Both the position numbers and the translations under genes were made by a program. A stretch of 64,000 bases of DNA from NCBI GenBank assembly GCA_012064385.1, contig QRDG01000534.1, positions 1,384,086 to 1,448,085 on the forward strand. The letters run 5' to 3'. Shown here piece by piece: positions 19,611 through 31,412 of this stretch. Each line of letters opens with the position of its first letter. Within the stretch, counting starts at the first letter, position 1. This DNA comes from Puccinellia tenuiflora (taxonomy: Eukaryota; Streptophyta; Magnoliopsida; Poales; Poaceae). Under the pieces are notes generated by a model. It was not told the DNA's origin. It saw nothing but the letters and a program-made list of their open reading frames with translations, and ran no database searches.

Positions 19611-19985
19611 ATGCCCATTTTGATCAACCCGGATGGCGCCGTTCGGGACTGGCATCCGCCGGGCTGGCACTGGGAGAGGCTACCTTCCGGGGCGGGGACC
19701 TTGGTGAGGGATCCAGGTCGCATCGTCGATCCAGATCTTCTTTGGTGGTATTGGCCACGGAATGTGTTCAGAGCGCCGGCCCCCGAGGAGGTGGTACGTC
19801 GCCGTATTAGGGAGGAGGACGAGCACGTCCTTCGCTACATGTATTTGTTCAATAATACAAATAACAGGCGTTGGTCGCTACTTCAGAATCCTTATGACGC
19901 GAGCGAGTCTCTCATGGTTCCGGCTCTTTGGAAGCAGAGCGTCCGCGGCTCAGCACCGCGCGGCTTAGGACCTGGTCATAGTTAG
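19611..19985 (+). CDS. small conserved CACTA-associated protein (copy A)
   Basis: An intact 124-residue frame. Its core matches the ORF at 42839-43240 in CACTA-2: both share VRDW-PPGWHWE-LPSG, then LVR-PG--VDPD-LWW, then APEE-VRRRIREEDEHV and RYMYL, then RWS--Q. I know no named domain. The core is rich in Trp and ends in a strongly basic/acidic helix-like run, consistent with protein or nucleic-acid binding (inference). The C-terminus diverges (KQSVRGSAPRGLGPGHS), so this copy may be truncated by a frame change. It has its own promoter-like region and lies downstream of the hairpin at 18177. Confidence 0.7.
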   Translation: MPILINPDGAVRDWHPPGWHWERLPSGAGTLVRDPGRIVDPDLLWWYWPRNVFRAPAPEEVVRRRIREEDEHVLRYMYLFNNTNNRRWSLLQNPYDASESLMVPALWKQSVRGSAPRGLGPGHS

Positions 19986-20640
19986 TTTGAGTACCTATGT
20001 TGAGTACTGTGTGTGTTCTCATTTATGTTGAGTACCTATGTTGAGTGTTGTGTGTGTGTGCCCACCTATGTTTTCTTCATATGTTGAGGGGCTCTGGAGC
20101 GTCGGAACCCCACCAAAAGCTAGGGGGTGCCATATCACATGTGTAAAAGTGTGTTTTGGGTTGTAGATCTATTTACTTTTGTATCCCACCCGCATAAAAT
20201 AACGGTTTGATTCTCCCGGAACCGCATAAAATAACGGTTTGATTCTTCCGGAACCCGCATGAAATAACATGATGTACTCTCTTTCTCTTTTTCTGTTGGT
20301 CATCACATACAATCTTCTCTCTAGTCTCTTTAGCTTTTCCTGATCTCCCATTCTGTTTGCTCTTCTCAGCTTTAGGTTGGCTCGGTACAGGGATGACCTC
20401 TCTGGGATTGCATGAGGTCTTTCCTATGTTCTGTTTTTTTCTACCTGATACAGAATTACGCACATCAGAAGATTTGGTTTCTACTTGTCTCCTCATAGGC
20501 ACAACTCTTGTCTCCTCATAGGCAACTTCTACTTGCTTTTCTGGAGGCAGGCTGAGCTACAACATAAAAGGAAGAAGCTGAAATGAGGAAACAACATAAA
20601 ATAACGTTCCCAATTTCGGTATCCACTGCTTAAATGAAGA
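19986..20640. other. CACTA-1 interior without recognised gene
   Basis: A ~34-bp tandem duplication around CGCATAAAATAACGGTTTGA occurs at about 20190-20265. On the minus strand a lysine-rich frame (20173-20502) is open but unrecognised. I do not call it a gene. Confidence 0.4.
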
Positions 20641-22080
20641 CACTTGCCACAAATCAAGTCAAGAGAATGAATCAGATAAACTAGGAAAAGCTAGGGTTTT
20701 CTCAAGAGTTGCAAGAGTTCAGCTCTTCCAGGTGGAAACTCTCATTCCGGATGGAACCGATGGAATCATGTGATAACATGTGCCCAAATTGGGTCCCTTA
20801 TGTTCATATGGCCCACCATGTGAACATAAAAGGCCAAGAAGAAGAAACACTAAAAGAACAGAAGCGTCGTGAAAAGGAAGAAGCTGAAACGAGGAAACAG
20901 GTGACTTCCGGTCAAATCTGGGGTGGGGTTCGACATGGGAGGGGAGTTCGGGGTGTCGGAACAACACCAAAACCTAGGTGATGTCATATAACATGCATTA
21001 GAGTGTGGTGCAGGTTGTTAGAGACACCTTGAGACTCCGAGGTGTGACCCGCTTCACACACCGCACTCACCCCCCTCGAAGGTTCAACTCTTCCAGGTGG
21101 AAACTCCCATTCCGGATGGAACCGATGGAATCATGTGATAACATGTGCCCAAATTGGGTTCCTTATGTTCACATGGCCCAACCTAACACAACAAAGTATA
21201 AAAGTCCTCGGAGCTACCCCCTTTCGACGCTCGTGGAAGGGGTAGACGACACGGGTGACTTTCGGTCAAATCTGGGGTGGGGTTCGACATGGGGGGGGGG
21301 GGTTCGGGGTGTCGGAACCACACCAAAACCTAGGTGATGTCATATAACATGCGTTAGAGTGTAGTGGCAGGTTGTTAGAGACACCTTGAGACTCCGAGGT
21401 GTGACCCGCTTCACACACCGCACTTATCCCCCTCGAAGGTTCAGCTCTTACAGGTGGAAACTCCCATTCCGGATGGAACCGATGGAATCATGTGATAACA
21501 TGTGCCCAAATTGGGTTCCTTATTTTCAGATGTCCCACCCTAACACAACAAAGTATAAAAGTCCTCGGAGCTACCCCCTTTCGACGCCCGGGGAAGGGGT
21601 AGATGACATGGGTGACTTCCGGTCAAATCTGGGGTGGGGTTCGACACGGGAGGGGGGTTCGGGGTGCCGGAACCACACCAAAACCTAGGTTATGTCATAT
21701 AACATGCATTAGAGTGTGGTGGCAGGTTGTTAGAGACACCTTGAGACTCCGAGGTGTGACCCGCTTCACACACCGCACTTATCCCCCTCGAAGGTTCAGC
21801 TCTTCCAGGTGGAAACTCCCATTCCGGATGGAACCGATGGAATCATGTGATAACATGTGCCCAAATTGGGTTCCTTATGTTCACATGGCCCACCCTAACA
21901 CAACAAAGTATAAAAGTCCTCGGAGCTACCCCTTTCGACGCCTGTGGAAGGGGTAGACGACACGGGTGACTTCCGGTCAAATCTGGGGTGGGGTTCGACA
22001 TGGGAGGGGGGTTCGGGGCGTCGGAACCACACCAAAACCTAGGTGGTGTCATATAATATGCATGAGAGTGTGGTGGCATG
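20640..22080 (+). repeat. tandem array, ~355-bp unit, about four copies
   Basis: GTGACTT(C/T)CGGTCAAATC recurs at 20901, 21255, 21612 and 21965, at intervals of 354, 357 and 353 bp. Each unit also holds GGAACCGATGG and CCCAAATTGGG. Interior tandem arrays are usual in large grass CACTA elements. Confidence 0.92.
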
Positions 22081-22254
22081 TTTTAAATATAATTAATAAA
22101 ATATGGAAAATATGAATTTAAAAATTTATTTTACAGTTTTTTTTAATCTCTTTACCGAGTATGGGACTCGGCGAAGATGCCAACTCGGCGAAGAGTTGGC
22201 GGGGACTTAGGAAATATTTGGCCCCATCGGGCCAAAAAATCCCCAATTTCCCGA

Positions 22255-22670
22255 AATCCCCGCCGCGCCTCTCCTCTCCCGCCCCAACCGCCACCACCCG
22301 CCCCGGCGCCTCCTCTCCCGCCCCGACCGCTCGGCGCCTCCTCTCCCGCCGCCGTCGCCCGCCCCGACCGCCACCACCCGCCCCGGCGGCTCCTCTCCCG
22401 CCGCCGTCGCCCGCCCCGGCGGCTCCTCTCCTGCCGCCTCCCGCCCCGGCGCCTCCTCTCCCGCCACCACCCGCCCCGGCTGCCACCACCCGCCCCGGTC
22501 GCCGCTACCACCCGCCCCGGCCGCCACCACCACCCGCCCCGGCCGCCACCACCACCTGCCCCGTTCGCCGCCACCACCCGCCCCGGCCACCTCCACCCGC
22601 CCCGGTCGCCGCCACCACCCGCCCCGGCCACCACCACCCACCCCGGTCGCCGCCACCACCCACCTAGGTA
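22255..22670 (+). repeat. GC-rich low-complexity tract
   Basis: The tract is built of CCACCACCCGCCCCGG-type repeats. All three plus frames and the minus frames are open for this reason, giving Pro/Ala or Gly/Arg runs. It may be a 5' exon region of a transposon gene, but no protein can be supported. Confidence 0.8.
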
Positions 22671-22689
22671 ATAATTAGCTGCTGATTGT

Positions 22690-22985
22690 AGTTAGGTTAG
22701 TTAGCTGCTGGTTAGTTAGGGTTAGGTTAGGGTTAGGTTGTAGTTAGGGTTAGTTAGCTGCTGGTTAGTTAGGGTTAGGGTTAGGGTTAGGGTTAGTTAG
22801 CTGCTGGTTAGTTAGATTAGGGCTAGTTGTTAGTTTAGCTGTTTAGGGTTAGGGTTAGGTTCTTAGTTAGCTGCTGGTTAGGGTTAGTTGCTTAGTTACC
22901 TTAGTAGTATAGTAGTTGTTGTTTAGGGTTAGTTGCTTAGTTAGCTTAGTAGTTTAGCTGTTTAGGGTTAGTTAGCTTAGTAATT
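22690..22985 (+). repeat. interstitial TTAGGG-like degenerate repeat
   Basis: Runs of GTTAGGG / TTAGGG are mixed with TTAGTTAGCTGCTGG. This is six-base TTAGGG, not the plant telomere TTTAGGG, and it lies inside CACTA-1. It probably arose by local repeat slippage. Confidence 0.8.
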
Positions 22986-23406
22986 TTTTTCCATGCTTTG
23001 TGCACTCATTTGTTAATTAATTTCTGCAGGATATTCAGTGAGGTTGATGACGGGAGCGTTGCTGTAGGACAGGGCTCGGGCAGGAGCTACTACCCCTGTC
23101 TCTTTTCGCCGGTCACGCTTCGAGGGTAATGACGCTCTTCCGCTCCTTTTGCTAGGTTGCATTATTTTGTAGCTCACTAAACAAGTCGCGTAACCCTAGG
23201 CGTCTCCCGTTCGGAAGGGTTATAGTTATAAAGATGAAACTCTTTATATGTATTTATGTATACACCTTGTTAAGGGTATATGTTTATATATAAAGAGCTG
23301 TTTGTATATATTTATGTATGCGCCTTGTCAAGGGTATACATTTATATACAAAGAGCTATATCATTTATAACCGTGGCCGTTTCGAATTGTCCACGTTTTT
23401 GGACAG

Positions 23407-23614
23407 CTCGAGTTTGTGTAGCTTGTGTTCGTTTCCCATGTTCTACTCCTATCCGAGACAGAATTTCGGTGGCGCCTCCCATGTTGTTCTCTGGATACAC
23501 ATCCTCTCGACTTTGTCGAGACGTGTATTTGGAGAACAGCGGGGAGGTGCTGCCGAAATTCTGTCTTGGATAGGAGTAGGACAGGGAAACGAACACAAGC
23601 TACACATACTCGAG
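23407..23614 (+). ncRNA. 208-bp foldback in the tnp2 leader
   Basis: Two arms of about 100 bp, from CTCGAG at 23407 to CTCGAG at 23614, are inverted repeats of roughly 85% identity. The loop region has TCTCGACTTTGTCGAGA. It lies about 150 bp before the tnp2 start codon. Transcribed as the tnp2 5' leader it would form a long hairpin and could yield small RNAs against the element or others sharing it. Confidence 0.7.
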
Positions 23615-23765
23615 TGGGATTAGGACCTATCTTTACCTAGTAGATATAGGTGAGTGCATTCAACGCGTAAAATCTATAGTTTTGTAAATAGTTAATTTTA
23701 TGATGCATGAATCTCTTTGTGAAATAAAACATATTGTATATATGTCTGCATTAATCAGTGTGGAT

Positions 23766-26700
23766 ATGGAGGATCGTGAATGGATGTACAGTGGTCGATC
23801 TAGTGCGAGTCAAATCACTCTGGAGTGGGTTAGTAAGACTGAAGAGTTTCTGGAGATTGCATTTGCTAAAGACCATGGGGTAGCTAGAACTTGGTGCCCG
23901 TGCAGCCGTTGCAAAAACCAGCGAAATCAAACAAAGGATGACATGGGTTTACACCTTAGCAAGTATGGGTTTATGCCAGGCTATCATCGTTGGACCTTGC
24001 ATGGCGAGCGTGCACCTCGGAGAAAGAAGGCGCGATAGCGCACCGAGGAGGCATCAACAGCTTTTGATACTGGGCTGATAGAATGCTAGATCAATTCGCT
24101 AATGCACGTGCACCTGAAATTCCAGCCGAAGATGCAGAGGGGGAGATGGACAAGAGCACGAAGGAGTTCTATGATACTTTGTTTGCCTCACAGAAAACCC
24201 TCCACGCCCATACAAGGGTTTCTCAACTTGATTCCATAAGTTGCCTAATGGCTGTCAAGTGCCAGTATAACGTATGCATTAATGCCTTTGATGCATTCCT
24301 GCATGTTATTGCCTCCTTTCTACCGGAGGGACACCTTCTGCCAAAGAACATGTACGAGTCAAAGAAAATCCTCGGTTCACTTAAGATGCCATATGAGCCG
24401 ATAGATGCTTGTCCAAAGGGCTGCATGTTATTTAGAAAAGAACACATCGCTGAAAAATACTGTCTCAAGTGCAAGTCCTCTAGGTATATTGAGGTCGACA
24501 GCGGTGATGGTCAGAAGACACAGCTCAAAGTGGCCAAAAAGATCCTTCGGTATCTTCCATTCTTGCCAAGGATCCAACGGCTTTTTATGACCGAGGAATC
24601 TGCCCAACAAATGAGATGGCCGGTAGATGGGAAGAGGTATCGTCCCGAGAAGATGGTACATCCGTCTGATGGTGAGGCATGGAAGAAGTTCGTTGTTAAG
24701 CATCCCAAAGCGGGCTTAAGCAGGAGTGTAGCAGTTGCCTTATCAACAGATGGGTTCAACCCATATGGTATGTCTGCTTGCACATATAGCTGTTGGCCGA
24801 TGTTTGTCATTCCGATGAATCTCCCCCCTGGCGTGTGCATGCAACGACAAAACATGTTCTTGTCGCTGATAATTCCAGGGCCTGAATATCCGGGGAAGAA
24901 CATGAGTGTGTACATGGAGCCACTGGTGGATGATTTGTATCTTGCCTGGGAAGAAGGGGTACGGACGTACGACGCCGTATCAAAGAAGCATTTCACTATG
25001 TACGTTTGGTACCACACATCCCTGCATGACTTACCGGCACGTGCGATATTCTGCGGATGGTGTACGCACGGTAAGTGGCCTTGCCCAGTGTGTATGCAGG
25101 CTATGACTTTCGTTTGGCTGACGAAGGGTGGCAAGTATTCCTGTTTTGATAAGCATCGGCAGTTCCTTAGACCTGGTCATAGATTCAAGAGAGACGCAAA
25201 GAAGTTCCTGAAAGGTGTAGTTGTCGATGCTCATGTACCAGTTCCTGAAATAGATGGTGTCGCCATTAAGGCTCAGCTAGATGCTCTTGTGCCAAATGCA
25301 GATGGGACTGGCTTTGTGGGTTATGGAGACACACACCAATGGACACACATTCCATGCTTCTGGAAGCTCCCATACTTTCAGGATCTTCTCCTTCCTCATA
25401 ACATTGATGTAATGCACACTGAAAAGAATATCGCCGAGGCCCTTTGGTCCACACTAATGGACCTCGAGAAGTCAAAGGATAACGTCAAGGCTAGAGTCGA
25501 TCAGGAGAAGCTATGTGATAGGCCACATATGAATATGCAGCCTCCCGGCACAGTCCGAAGAGGATGGTATAAGCCAAAGGCCCGTTTCACTCCAACAAGG
25601 GCCCAAAGGAAAGAAATTCTCCAGTGGGTCCTGGACCACCTATTCTTCCCTGATGGGTACGCAGCTAATATAATGAGGGGAGTGAATTTGGCTGGGCTGC
25701 GGATAGGTGGGCTCAAGAGTCATGACTATCACGTATGGATCGAGCGGATAATGCCGGTCATGTTTCGAGGCTATATCGATGAGCAAATTTGGCTAGTCTT
25801 GGCAAAGTTGAGCTATTTCTTCCGCCGGCTTTGTGCTAAAGAATTAGATGTCGCCGTGGTAAAAGAGTTGGAGGCACAGACACCTGAGTTGCTCTGCGAG
25901 CTAGAGGCTATATTTCCACCAGGCATGTTTAATCCCATGCAACATTTGTTGTTGCATCTCCCGACCGAGGCAAGATTGGGGGGGCCTGTGCAGACCCGTT
26001 GGATGTTTGCCACTGAGAGAGAGCAAAAGGTCCTTCGAAAGAAAAGCACGAACAAATGCAAAATCGAAGCATCCATAGCTGAGGCAACACTAAACGAGGA
26101 GGTGTCAAACTTCACCACCAAGTTCTATAGTGACGCTCTTACCACTGTTCATAATCCAGTGCCTCGTTTGAATATCGCCAACCCGGAAGATCTGCCCGAA
26201 CTTAGCATTTTCATCGGGGCCGGTGGAAAATCAAGTGGCCACAAGAAGAGGAAATTATCATATGATGAGTGGACGAGCATTACATCTTATGTCTTGAAGA
26301 ACACGACGGAAGTACAACCCTACATTGAGTAAGTGCTCATTGTATTGTTTGTCACACTTTCATTTCCTAGTTTGTGGACTAACTCCGTTTCTTGATCGTT
26401 GCCATTCATAGCTTATTTGAGAAAGAAACCTGGAAACATCGAAGACCCCTTACCGACAATGACAAGTTGGTCCTTTTTAAAAAGGGGGGTGAAGGAGGCG
26501 GCGGTTTCATTCCATGGTTCAAAGCTAAAGTATTTCTCCATCTTACACGTTGATTTTAGTGCAAGACGTTTCGGCAACACTAATATATCATAAATCTTCC
26601 TATTGCACTTGTAGGGAATTTCCGACCCGGAAATGTTGCCCGAGTTGAAGAAACTTACCTCATGCGCCTATGCCGTCAAGACCTATAATTCTTACGACGT

Positions 26701-27436
26701 CAATGGGTTTCGCTTCCATACTCAAGAATACGAAAACACTCGGCCAAACCGGAAGACAACAAATACCGGGGTCTTATGCCAAGGTCGAGACGGCCTTGAT
26801 TACTATGGAATAGTCAAGGAAATAATTGAACTGGATTGTGATTTTGGCAAAAAGAAGAACCCTGTTGTCTTCAAATGCCATTGGTTCAATCCAAGAAGAG
26901 TGAGACGAAGACCTGAAATTGGGTTGGTCGAAATTGAGCGAGAATCCGTCTATGCGGGAGATGATGTCTATATCCTAGCACACCAAGCCACCCAAGTTTT
27001 TTATCTCCCGTACCCATGCAAAACTGTGAAACGTCTACTTGGGTGGGATGTAGTGATCTCGGTGCCACCGCGTAATAAACCACCTACCCCTAATGATGAC
27101 GACTACCACCACCGCATAAACCCAAACACGTACGAGGGAGATTTTTATCAAGAAGATGGGCTGCCTGGCCAATTGAACATCATCTTGCCTACAATAGATG
27201 AGATGGAAGAAGACGACGATGATGGCATTGGAGTCGACGACGGGCAAGAGGACGGTGAGCCGGTTCTCAACCGGAGAGACGTGGAGCTTCTTGAACGGAT
27301 GCACCTACCCGATGTAGAGGAGCCGAGCGGTCCACCTCCAGGCTACGTAGAAGATTGGTGGTTTAGTCGTGATAGCGATGATGATGATGATGCTGGTCCA
27401 AGTTATGATCCAAATGATGTAGACAACGGCTTCTGA
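23766..27436 (+). pseudogene. tnp2: CACTA-1 tnp2-type transposase gene, interrupted
   Basis: Starts at ATG 23766 with a Transpos_assoc domain (REWMYSGRSSASQITLEWV, CPCSRCKN). The Transposase_21 region follows from about 24083, with STDGFNPYGM, VWYHTSLHDLPARA and DVMHTEKNIAEALWS, then DUF4218 (MFNPMQHLLLHLPTEA) and DUF4216 in the last exon (VFKCHWFNPRR, YPCKTVKRLLGWDVV). Likely exons are 23766-26328, 26412-26529 and 26615-27436 with consistent GT/AG sites and phase. A TAG at 24037-24039 and a one-base frameshift near 24080 separate the first domain from the rest. In this family the product catalyses cut-and-paste transposition. Confidence 0.88.
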
Positions 27437-27684
27437 TGGTATGAACCATTTGTATGCCACTTTTGAACTTGTAATATTTTTGATGCAATATTTTCTATGA
27501 ATCATTTGTATGCCACTTCTTAAGCTTGATTTGTTTTTTGTTGTACTGATATGAGTTTTTGCATGGTTCTTTTAGTTTGTTAATATTGCAATTTTTTATG
27601 AGTTTTATTTAAGCCTATTCATTACTATTGTGTTTTTACTTGTACTAATCAACACATTCTTTTGTGATGACAGGTGATTGAGAC

Positions 27685-30141
27685 ATGGCAGGGGGGAAGG
27701 AGAAGCCGAGCGCCAAGGAAAAGCGGCTCGCGGCGAAGAAGAGTGTCGCCAAGGAGAAGCGGCTCGCGGCGAAGAAACGGGTCGCCAAGGTTGGCACTGT
27801 TGCCAATCTATACGCGAAGTCCGCTGATGGGTCTTCCACGCTCATTGGAAGAAAGCGTGACCGGGTGGCTGCGAAGGAGACCACCACTCGGCGTGGCAGA
27901 CCTTCGGGATCCACCCAGGCGCCCCGGGGTAATAAGCACCCTCGGGCTCGCTTGAGTAGTCCCGTGCCCTCGGCTTCGTCTTCTGAGTCAGAGGAGGAGG
28001 AGGAGGAGCGGCCCGTGGAGCCCGAGGTGGAGGAGGAGGAGGAGCACCACCAGGAGAGTGATGATGACTACCACGACCGGCGCTCGGGGGAGTCAGAGTC
28101 AGAGGAGGAGGAGCACCAGGAGAGTGAGGAGGAGGATGAGGATGCCGTGGCGGATGAGGATCTGTTGACAGCTCATCCACTACCGTTGGTCGGCATTCCG
28201 CGTGAGCATAAGCCCTACTTGCGAGGTCCTTCCTCGATGCCAGAGCGTGGGTCAAATGGCGTTCTTGACGTCACAGGGGATATGTAAGTGATGGTTGAAA
28301 ATGTTGTTACCTTCCTGTTTAGTTATCTTTTCATCACAAACATTCTGACTTTTGTTTTCGGTATGTGCAGGTCATTCGCGTGGGTGGGCCCAAAGACGAA
28401 ACGCTTACCTGCAGGCGTCCTTGGCCGTCTTATCAAGAAGCTTTACCCTGGCTTGATCGACCTCAAGAAGGATGGAGTCCCCACTGGTCAAAGGGTGCCT
28501 GCTTGGTCTTGGTCCCACTGGACGATGGTGCCGGACCCCACCTTCGGCCACCTCGGCATGCGGCTGGTTAATGAGTTCTGGGTAAGTAATTATGAGAACT
28601 TTACTACTTAATACCAAGAGTTTGGACTTCATCGTGCTAATTCCTTTGTCCTATACTCAATGATTGTAGGATTACTTCACACTTGTCGAAGGTGAAGGTA
28701 AAGCGGAGGCGGCACAGAAGGTGCTGATTAAAATGGCGAAGAAGCTCATCCCCGACCAGATGTACGAGGCGCATGTTGGCTGCGTTGTCCAGTTCTATGC
28801 CGAGCAGATGCATAGGTCGATCACCAAAGAGATGGCCAGGCCCATACACCTGTCGAAAGCCCAGTACATGAAGGTAGCCACATATATTTTTCTATTATTC
28901 TCCACATAATCGATGACTAATTCTATATTGTTTTAAATAGGTGATTCCTGAGTGGCTAGCCGCCCAGAAGCCTTGCTACAAGAAAATTGTAGACAAGTGG
29001 GTCTCGAATGCATTCAAAAAGCAGCACAAGGTGGCATCGGACCGGCGGAAATTGGTAGGCAAGCACGGAGTCCACCGTCAAGGCCCCCTCACACTCGACG
29101 GTGTTATTGCAAACAAGGTAATAAATTATATTTGTTCTTTCCATACAAGTTTTTATTTGTGTGCTATTCTTTTTATTTTTCCTTTTGACCTCAATTGTGT
29201 TTTTCTTTTTTATGTGAATTAATTGTAGGAGGCAAAGGAGGGCCGGAAATTGACCAAGATGCAAGCATTCGTTGAGACCCGGAGGCCAAAGGATCCGGAC
29301 CCGACTAAACCCTTGGAAGACCAGTGGATCACCACCACCGCGGGGCAACAGAAGGAGAGCTACTGCTCCAAGTTCAAGGAGATCTACGGTGAGACGTCCG
29401 ATCCTTTGGCCGCTCCTTTCGACCCCAAGGTTGCTATGTTTGCGGGACAGGGTCGGCTGAATGGCCGGCCTTATATTGGCGGTGGTTCCTTCGAGTCATC
29501 GCGGGTAGGTTCACTTCCCGAGATGCGTGCTCGCTGTACAAGCTCAGCCCCCGAGATCGAGCGCCGCCCAAGGGTCGGACTTGGAGCCTTGGCTGCAATG
29601 GAGGTATGTCTGTTGTTTTTGAACCTACTTTTCCATTATTCTACATGTTTGCATTGCGATGACCGCTTCTTACATGGTTGCAATCTCGTAGGCCGAACTT
29701 GAGAAGGCTAGGAACAGCGCGAAGGAGGCTACGGAGAGGGCGCAGGCATCGGAACAGAGGGCGCAGGCAACCGAAGAAAAGGTGGTGCAAATGCATACAT
29801 ATCTGGCGGCGCTTGCGGCGGTAAGTGCTTCAAATATTTCTTTCAACTAACCCATGTGCTTGAACTTTGCTAAGTTTAACTCGTCTTCGGTATGCAGAGG
29901 TTTCCCTCGGATCCGTCGCTTCCTCCTCTTCCTCCACTAGCCCCCCTCCAGTTGGTAAGTTGTCTTGAAACTAGCTCAGTAACAATTTATTTTGTTTTGC
30001 TTACTCGTCTAATGCGAATCTTTGTAGGAAAATCGATCGGCTGGATCCCACACTCCGGTGGATGGTGAAGGAGGAGGGAATGGTGGAGATGGGGCAGCAA
30101 GCCCTTCGTCGGCGCCATCGACCTCCAACAGGCCCGAGTGA
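27685..30141 (+). CDS. tnpA: CACTA-1 tnpA-type protein, intact eight-exon gene
   Basis: Eight exons, all bounded by GT/AG, join to 622 codons including the stop: 27685-28283, 28371-28581, 28670-28873, 28941-29117, 29229-29603, 29692-29820, 29898-29954 and 30028-30141. The N-terminus is Lys/Arg-rich (AKEKRLAAKKSVAKEKR), followed by Glu/Ser-rich acidic runs, then a conserved Transposase_24 (Ptta/En/Spm)-like region (PGLIDLKKDGVPTGQRVPAW; VIPEWLAAQKPCYKKIVDKW) and a coiled coil in exon 6 (ELEKARNSAKEATERAQASE). In this family the protein is thought to bind subterminal repeats and assist tnp2. There are no stops or frameshifts, unlike the adjacent tnp2. Confidence 0.88.
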
Positions 30142-30584
30142 CGACTCTAGGTAAGCTCAAGGTCCCAAATACACTTCATTACCCACACTCCACATCCCAC
30201 ACCCAAAACTCTAATTTCTATATGTCAATACTTGCATACACATGTTTTGAAACTAATGCTTATAGTTTTCAAACTTGTAGGATTGCATCGACGAGGCCTT
30301 CGGTGACTTGAGGACTTGTGCTAGCTCGGATTGTGCCATTTTATGCTAGCTGTGAACTTGTGATCTTGAACTTGTGGTGTATACTTTGTGAAACATTTGA
30401 ACTAGTGTTTTGTGTGTATATATACTTGTGAACTTGTTGTGAGTGACATTGTGATGAATTTGAGTGATATTGTGATGATTCTGAGTGATATTGTGATGAA
30501 ATTGGTATATTTGTGAATATTTTGTTTAAATGCAGGGTTTTCACAAAAAAACAGGGAAAATCTGGAATTTTTTGGTCATTTCGC
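30142..30584. other. CACTA-1 tnpA 3' region
   Basis: No further frame is seen. A GTGATGAATTTGAGTGATATT-like short repeat at 30425-30505 is probably 3' UTR. Confidence 0.5.
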
Positions 30585-31400
30585 CGAGTAAAACACTCGG
30601 CGAAGATCCCTTTGCCGAGAGGGGCACTCGGCGAAGAGGTGTTCCATCTCGGCGAAGAGGTGTTCCCAGGACCAAATGGTCACCTGGGATTTTGCTTCGC
30701 CGAGACCATCATCTTCACCGAGATACTGTCTCGGCGAAGAAGCTTCCCAGGTGACCATTTGGTCCGTGTTTGCCGAGCCTCATTCCAGCGCAAAAGCACT
30801 CGGCGAAGGAGCCATCTCGGCGAAATGCCACCTCGGCGAACCGATCCACTCGGCGACCTGGATGCCCGGCGAAACGTGGGGGACGGTGTCGGCGACACGG
30901 CACTCGGCAAAGAACCACCTCGGCGAAACGCGAGGCGGCCTCGGCGAAGATGGCACTCGGCGAACTCTAGGACACGGCGAATATAGCGCCCTCTCGGCGA
31001 AGAGGGCACTCGGCGAAGAAGTCCTCTCGGCGACACGCTGGACGGCACTCGGCGAATAACCATCTCGGCGAAGTTTGAAACTTTGCCGAGGCGTGCCTCG
31101 TGTCCACGTGGCTTGCTTTGCCGAGATGGCCAGAGACCAACTCGGCGAAGGTCTGACACACGCCTGCCACATATCTGACAAGGGGCGGTCCGGATCGCCT
31201 TTTCTTCGCCGGGTGATCAGCAGAAACAGCTCGGCGAACGTTTGCCGAGATGCCCCGATGAAAAGCACTCGGCGAAGGGCTCTTCGCCGAGGCGAATTTC
31301 GCCGAGAGGCTATCGCCGAGTGCCAAACTCGGCGAAGCCTTCGCCGAGCTGGTTTTCGGCCTGTGCCGAGTGTTTTCGCCACTCGGCGAACTAGTGGTTT
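30585..31400. repeat. CACTA-1 right subterminal repeats
   Basis: CTCGGCGAAG / TTCGCCGAG motifs recur every 10-30 bp in both orientations up to the TIR. The overlapping Arg- and Ser-rich ORFs on both strands are by-products of these repeats. Confidence 0.92.
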
Positions 31401-31412
31401 CCCGTAGTGGTT

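Larger units (their letters stand above)
17327..31409 (+). mobile_element. CACTA-1, a 14.1-kb En/Spm-type transposon
   Basis: It begins CACTACGGGAAA, ends TTTCCCGTAGTG, and is flanked by the 3-bp target duplication GTT at 17324-17326 and 31410-31412. Both ends carry dense subterminal repeats of CTCGGCGAAG / TTTGCCGAG in both orientations, the expected transposase-binding region. In order it holds a TATA box, an RNA hairpin (18177-18277), a duplicated block, promoter-like repeats, a small ORF (19611), a ~355-bp tandem array, GC-rich and TTAGGG-like tracts, a 208-bp foldback, tnp2 (broken) and tnpA-type (intact) genes. The tnp2 breaks make it probably non-autonomous now, although tnpA product could still act in trans. 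Confidence 0.96.

Noticed and set aside
22161..22671. Overlapping long ORFs of 120-168 aa on both strands
   Set aside because: All come from GC-rich CCGCC/CCACC repeats with no stop codons; the proteins are only Pro/Ala or Gly/Arg runs.
22690..22985. True telomeric or subtelomeric sequence
   Set aside because: The unit is degenerate TTAGGG, not plant TTTAGGG, and it lies well inside a transposon.
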